Shown here: piece after piece, positions 41,410-42,931 of the stretch | Layout of the letters: each line of letters begins with the position of its first letter | Position numbering within the stretch: position 1 is the first letter of the stretch | The notes under the pieces: generated by a model | What the model was told of the DNA's origin: nothing | What the model saw: the letters and a program-made list of their open reading frames with translations, nothing else | Database searches by the model: none | From: an uncultured Oscillospiraceae bacterium | GTDB lineage: Bacteria > Bacillota > Clostridia > Oscillospirales > Oscillospiraceae | Direction: 5' to 3' | NCBI GenBank assembly: GCA_910588455.1 | Contig: CAJUPG010000006.1 | Coordinates: 1 to 42,931 of the forward strand | Length of the DNA: 42,931 nt | Position numbers and translations under genes: made by a program

Positions 41410-42179
41410 TAAAAGCAATTTTTTTTGATGTGGACGGTACGCTGGTAAGTCTCCGGACCCACGCCGTCCCCCAGAGCACCCAAAACGCCCTGGCCCGCCT
41501 GCGGGAGAAGGGGATCAAGCTTTTTGTGGCCACCGGGCGGCCGAAGGTGATGCTGCCCCATATTCAGGCCCTGTTTCCCTTTGACGGCTGGGTGACCCTG
41601 AACGGACAATACTGCTACTGCGGGGACCAGGTCCTGCGCAGCTGCCCCATGGAGCGGCAGGCGGTGGAGGAGCTGGTGTCCGCCGCCCGGGAGAACTCCT
41701 TTGCCTGCATGTTCATTGAGGGAGAGGAATTTTATACCAACTACATCGACAGCCACACCCGCCAGTATCTGGTTGATTTGGAAATCCCCGTGCCGCCGGT
41801 GCGGGACATCACCCGGGCCCTGGACCACGATGTGTTCCAGGCCAACGCCTTTTTGACCAAGGAGACGGAGCGGCTGCTGCTGGATCAGGCCCCCCACATC
41901 CAGGTCACCCGCTGGCACCCGGATTTTCTGGATGTGCTCCCGGCCGCCGGGGGCAAGGACAAGGGGATGGACGCGATTCTGGACCACTTCGGCCTGAAGC
42001 CGGAGGAGGCTATGGCCTTCGGCGACGGGGAGAACGACTTATCTATGCTCCTCCACGCGGGGATTGGCGTGGCCATGGGGGAGTCCGGTCCGGTGCTGAA
42101 GGAGCGGGCGGACTATGTGACCGCCGGCGTGGATGAGGACGGCATTTTGCGGGCTCTGGAGCATTTTGGGATTCTGTGA
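41406..42179 (+). CDS. Cof-type HAD-superfamily phosphatase
   Basis: 257 residues from the ATG at 41406, which overlaps the preceding stop by 4 bp. HAD motifs: FFDVDGTLVS (nucleophile Asp in motif I), VATGRPKVM (motif II), GGKDKGMDAIL (motif III lysine) and AFGDGENDLSML (motif IV). The cap is of the C2B type seen in Cof/YbjI-like phosphatases. It dephosphorylates small sugar- or nucleotide-like phosphates; which one is not visible. It is the last gene of the lysR-hydrolase-phosphatase unit, followed by an AT-rich gap. Confidence 0.95.
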   Translation: MIKAIFFDVDGTLVSLRTHAVPQSTQNALARLREKGIKLFVATGRPKVMLPHIQALFPFDGWVTLNGQYCYCGDQVLRSCPMERQAVEELVSAARENSFACMFIEGEEFYTNYIDSHTRQYLVDLEIPVPPVRDITRALDHDVFQANAFLTKETERLLLDQAPHIQVTRWHPDFLDVLPAAGGKDKGMDAILDHFGLKPEEAMAFGDGENDLSMLLHAGIGVAMGESGPVLKERADYVTAGVDEDGILRALEHFGIL

Positions 42180-42204
42180 GAAATTTTAAAATAGCACTGG
42201 AATT

Positions 42205-42225
42205 TTGTACAGATTTGGTGTACAA
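42205..42225 (+). promoter_or_regulatory. TTGTACA-N7-TGTACAA dyad before metallo-hydrolase gene
   Basis: A perfect 7-bp inverted repeat with a 7-base spacer (42205-42211 and 42219-42225) overlaps a -10-like TACAAT at 42221-42226, about 45 bp before the ATG at 42271. It looks like an operator for a dimeric regulator. Confidence 0.5.
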
Positions 42226-42270
42226 TCAAACCAAGGATTTATGCCGAATTGCACAAAAGGAGGAACACCC

Positions 42271-42931
42271 ATGAAATTGACGTTTTTCGGCGCTGCCCAT
42301 GCGGTTACCGGCAGCTGCCACTGTCTGGAGGTAGGAGGCAGAAAGATTTTAATTGACTGCGGCTTGCAGCAGGGCCGGGATGAGCACGACGGAAACGCCC
42401 TGGATTTTTCGCCCAATTACATCGACTATGTGCTGGTCACCCACGCCCACATCGACCACTCGGGCCGCCTGCCCCTGCTGGTGAAGCAGGGGTTTAACGG
42501 CCGGATTCTCACCACCGGCCTCACCGCCGAGCTGCTGTCCGTGATGCTTCGGGACTCCGCCCACATCCAGGAGGGGGATGCCAACTGGCACAACCATAAG
42601 GGCAAGCGCGCGGGCCTGCCCCCGGTGGAGCCCCTGTACACCCTGATGGACGCGGAAGAGGCCATCCAGATGCTGGAAACCGTGGAATACGGCTGGAAGA
42701 TTGACTTGTGCGACGGGGTCAAGGTCCGGTTCAACGACGCGGGCCACCTGCTGGGCTCCTCCACGGTGGAGATCTGGGCCACGGAAAACGGCGTGACCAA
42801 GAAAATCGTATTCTCCGGAGACCTGGGCAACGTGGATCAGCCCATCATCCGGGACCCGGACTTTGTGGACCAGGCGGACTATGTGGTGATGGAGTCCACC
42901 TACGGCGACCGGAACCACGAGCCCCCGGAGA
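42271..42931 (+). CDS. Metallo-beta-lactamase/beta-CASP RNase-like hydrolase, 3'-truncated
   Basis: The first 220 residues only; the frame runs off the window end. ATG at 42271 behind AAAGGAGGA. KLTFFGAAHAVTGSCHCLEV opens the fold; the metal-binding motif is VTHAHIDHSG (HxHxDH), with later VRFNDAGHLLGSSTVEI (His) and VFSGDLGNVDQPI (Asp). The layout and the GAAxxVTGS start match beta-CASP nucleases and exoRNases of the CPSF73/TTHA0252 class rather than RNase J, so it probably cuts RNA. The beta-CASP and C-terminal domains lie outside the window. Confidence 0.92.
   Translation, partial: MKLTFFGAAHAVTGSCHCLEVGGRKILIDCGLQQGRDEHDGNALDFSPNYIDYVLVTHAHIDHSGRLPLLVKQGFNGRILTTGLTAELLSVMLRDSAHIQEGDANWHNHKGKRAGLPPVEPLYTLMDAEEAIQMLETVEYGWKIDLCDGVKVRFNDAGHLLGSSTVEIWATENGVTKKIVFSGDLGNVDQPIIRDPDFVDQADYVVMESTYGDRNHEPPE

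Noticed and set aside
1..42931. CRISPR array, rRNA or tRNA genes
   Set aside because: No regularly spaced short repeats with unique spacers and no tRNA-like cloverleaf or rRNA blocks were noticed in the intergenic gaps, though a dedicated search was not possible.

Overview
The window looks like chromosome from a GC-rich, endospore-forming, motile Firmicute of the Oscillospiraceae (Flavonifractor / Pseudoflavonifractor / Intestinimonas-like gut Clostridia). The reasons are: a spoIVB 3' end and a dipicolinate synthase pair (spores), a che operon behind a sigma-28-type promoter with FliK-, FlhB- and PilZ-like genes (flagella), two giant SLH-domain surface proteins, a minimal two-gene SufC/SufB-type Fe-S assembly system, and compact GC-rich genes with strong GGAGG ribosome binding sites. 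The genus is an inference.

Layout. 1-3325: right end of a mobile element carrying two tandem large serine recombinases. It abuts, and appears to interrupt, spoIVB exactly at the catalytic-serine codon; only the last 46 codons of spoIVB are present (3327-3467). 3526-8051 (minus): cheA-cheW-cheR-cheB, read from a divergent control region at 8095-8153. 8202-10567 (plus): FliK-like, FlhB C-terminal-like and PilZ genes. 10614-19547: two SLH surface proteins in tandem. 19638-21617: oxaloacetate decarboxylase alpha / carboxyltransferase with its own biotinyl domain. 21680-22351 (minus): a 50-residue protein and a GNAT acetyltransferase. 22507-23933: a PanT-like ECF substrate-binding protein and type III pantothenate kinase. 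23950-24381 (minus): RuvX. 24517-26007: dpaA-dpaB. 26129-29136: a small serine recombinase, a 124-bp segment bounded by inverted recombinase-like sites, then a cysteine hydrolase and an APC permease. 29176-30165 (minus): BirA. 30230-32290: an AT-rich island with one gene, six 50-residue SANT/Myb-like repeats joined to an HNH nuclease. 32302-34278: secreted protein, unknown protein, SfsA. 34275-36410 (minus): XRE-membrane protein, alanine racemase. 36541-38200: SufC and SufB-like. 38249-39589 (minus): MATE transporter, divergent from a LysR gene that heads an overlapping operon with an alpha/beta hydrolase and a HAD phosphatase (to 42179). 42271 to the end: partial beta-CASP metallo-hydrolase.

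How the parts work together. BirA can biotinylate the oxaloacetate decarboxylase subunit. PanT and CoaX form a pantothenate uptake and phosphorylation route to CoA. DpaAB makes spore dipicolinate, and SpoIVB is the forespore protease that signals late sporulation, so the spoIVB interruption bears on the sporulation competence of this strain.

Three observations stand out. (1) Downstream of the small recombinase, two 26-bp sites share a half-site ATTnnnAAAAGT in all four arms and carry GT and AC cores in opposite orientation. They enclose a good promoter that now points away from the hydrolase-permease operon: a candidate ON/OFF DNA switch caught in OFF. (2) The large-serine-recombinase element sits in spoIVB at the active-site serine codon, recalling skin-type intervening elements. 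(3) A six-repeat DNA-binding array is fused to an HNH nuclease in a foreign-looking island. I saw no tRNA, rRNA or CRISPR array.
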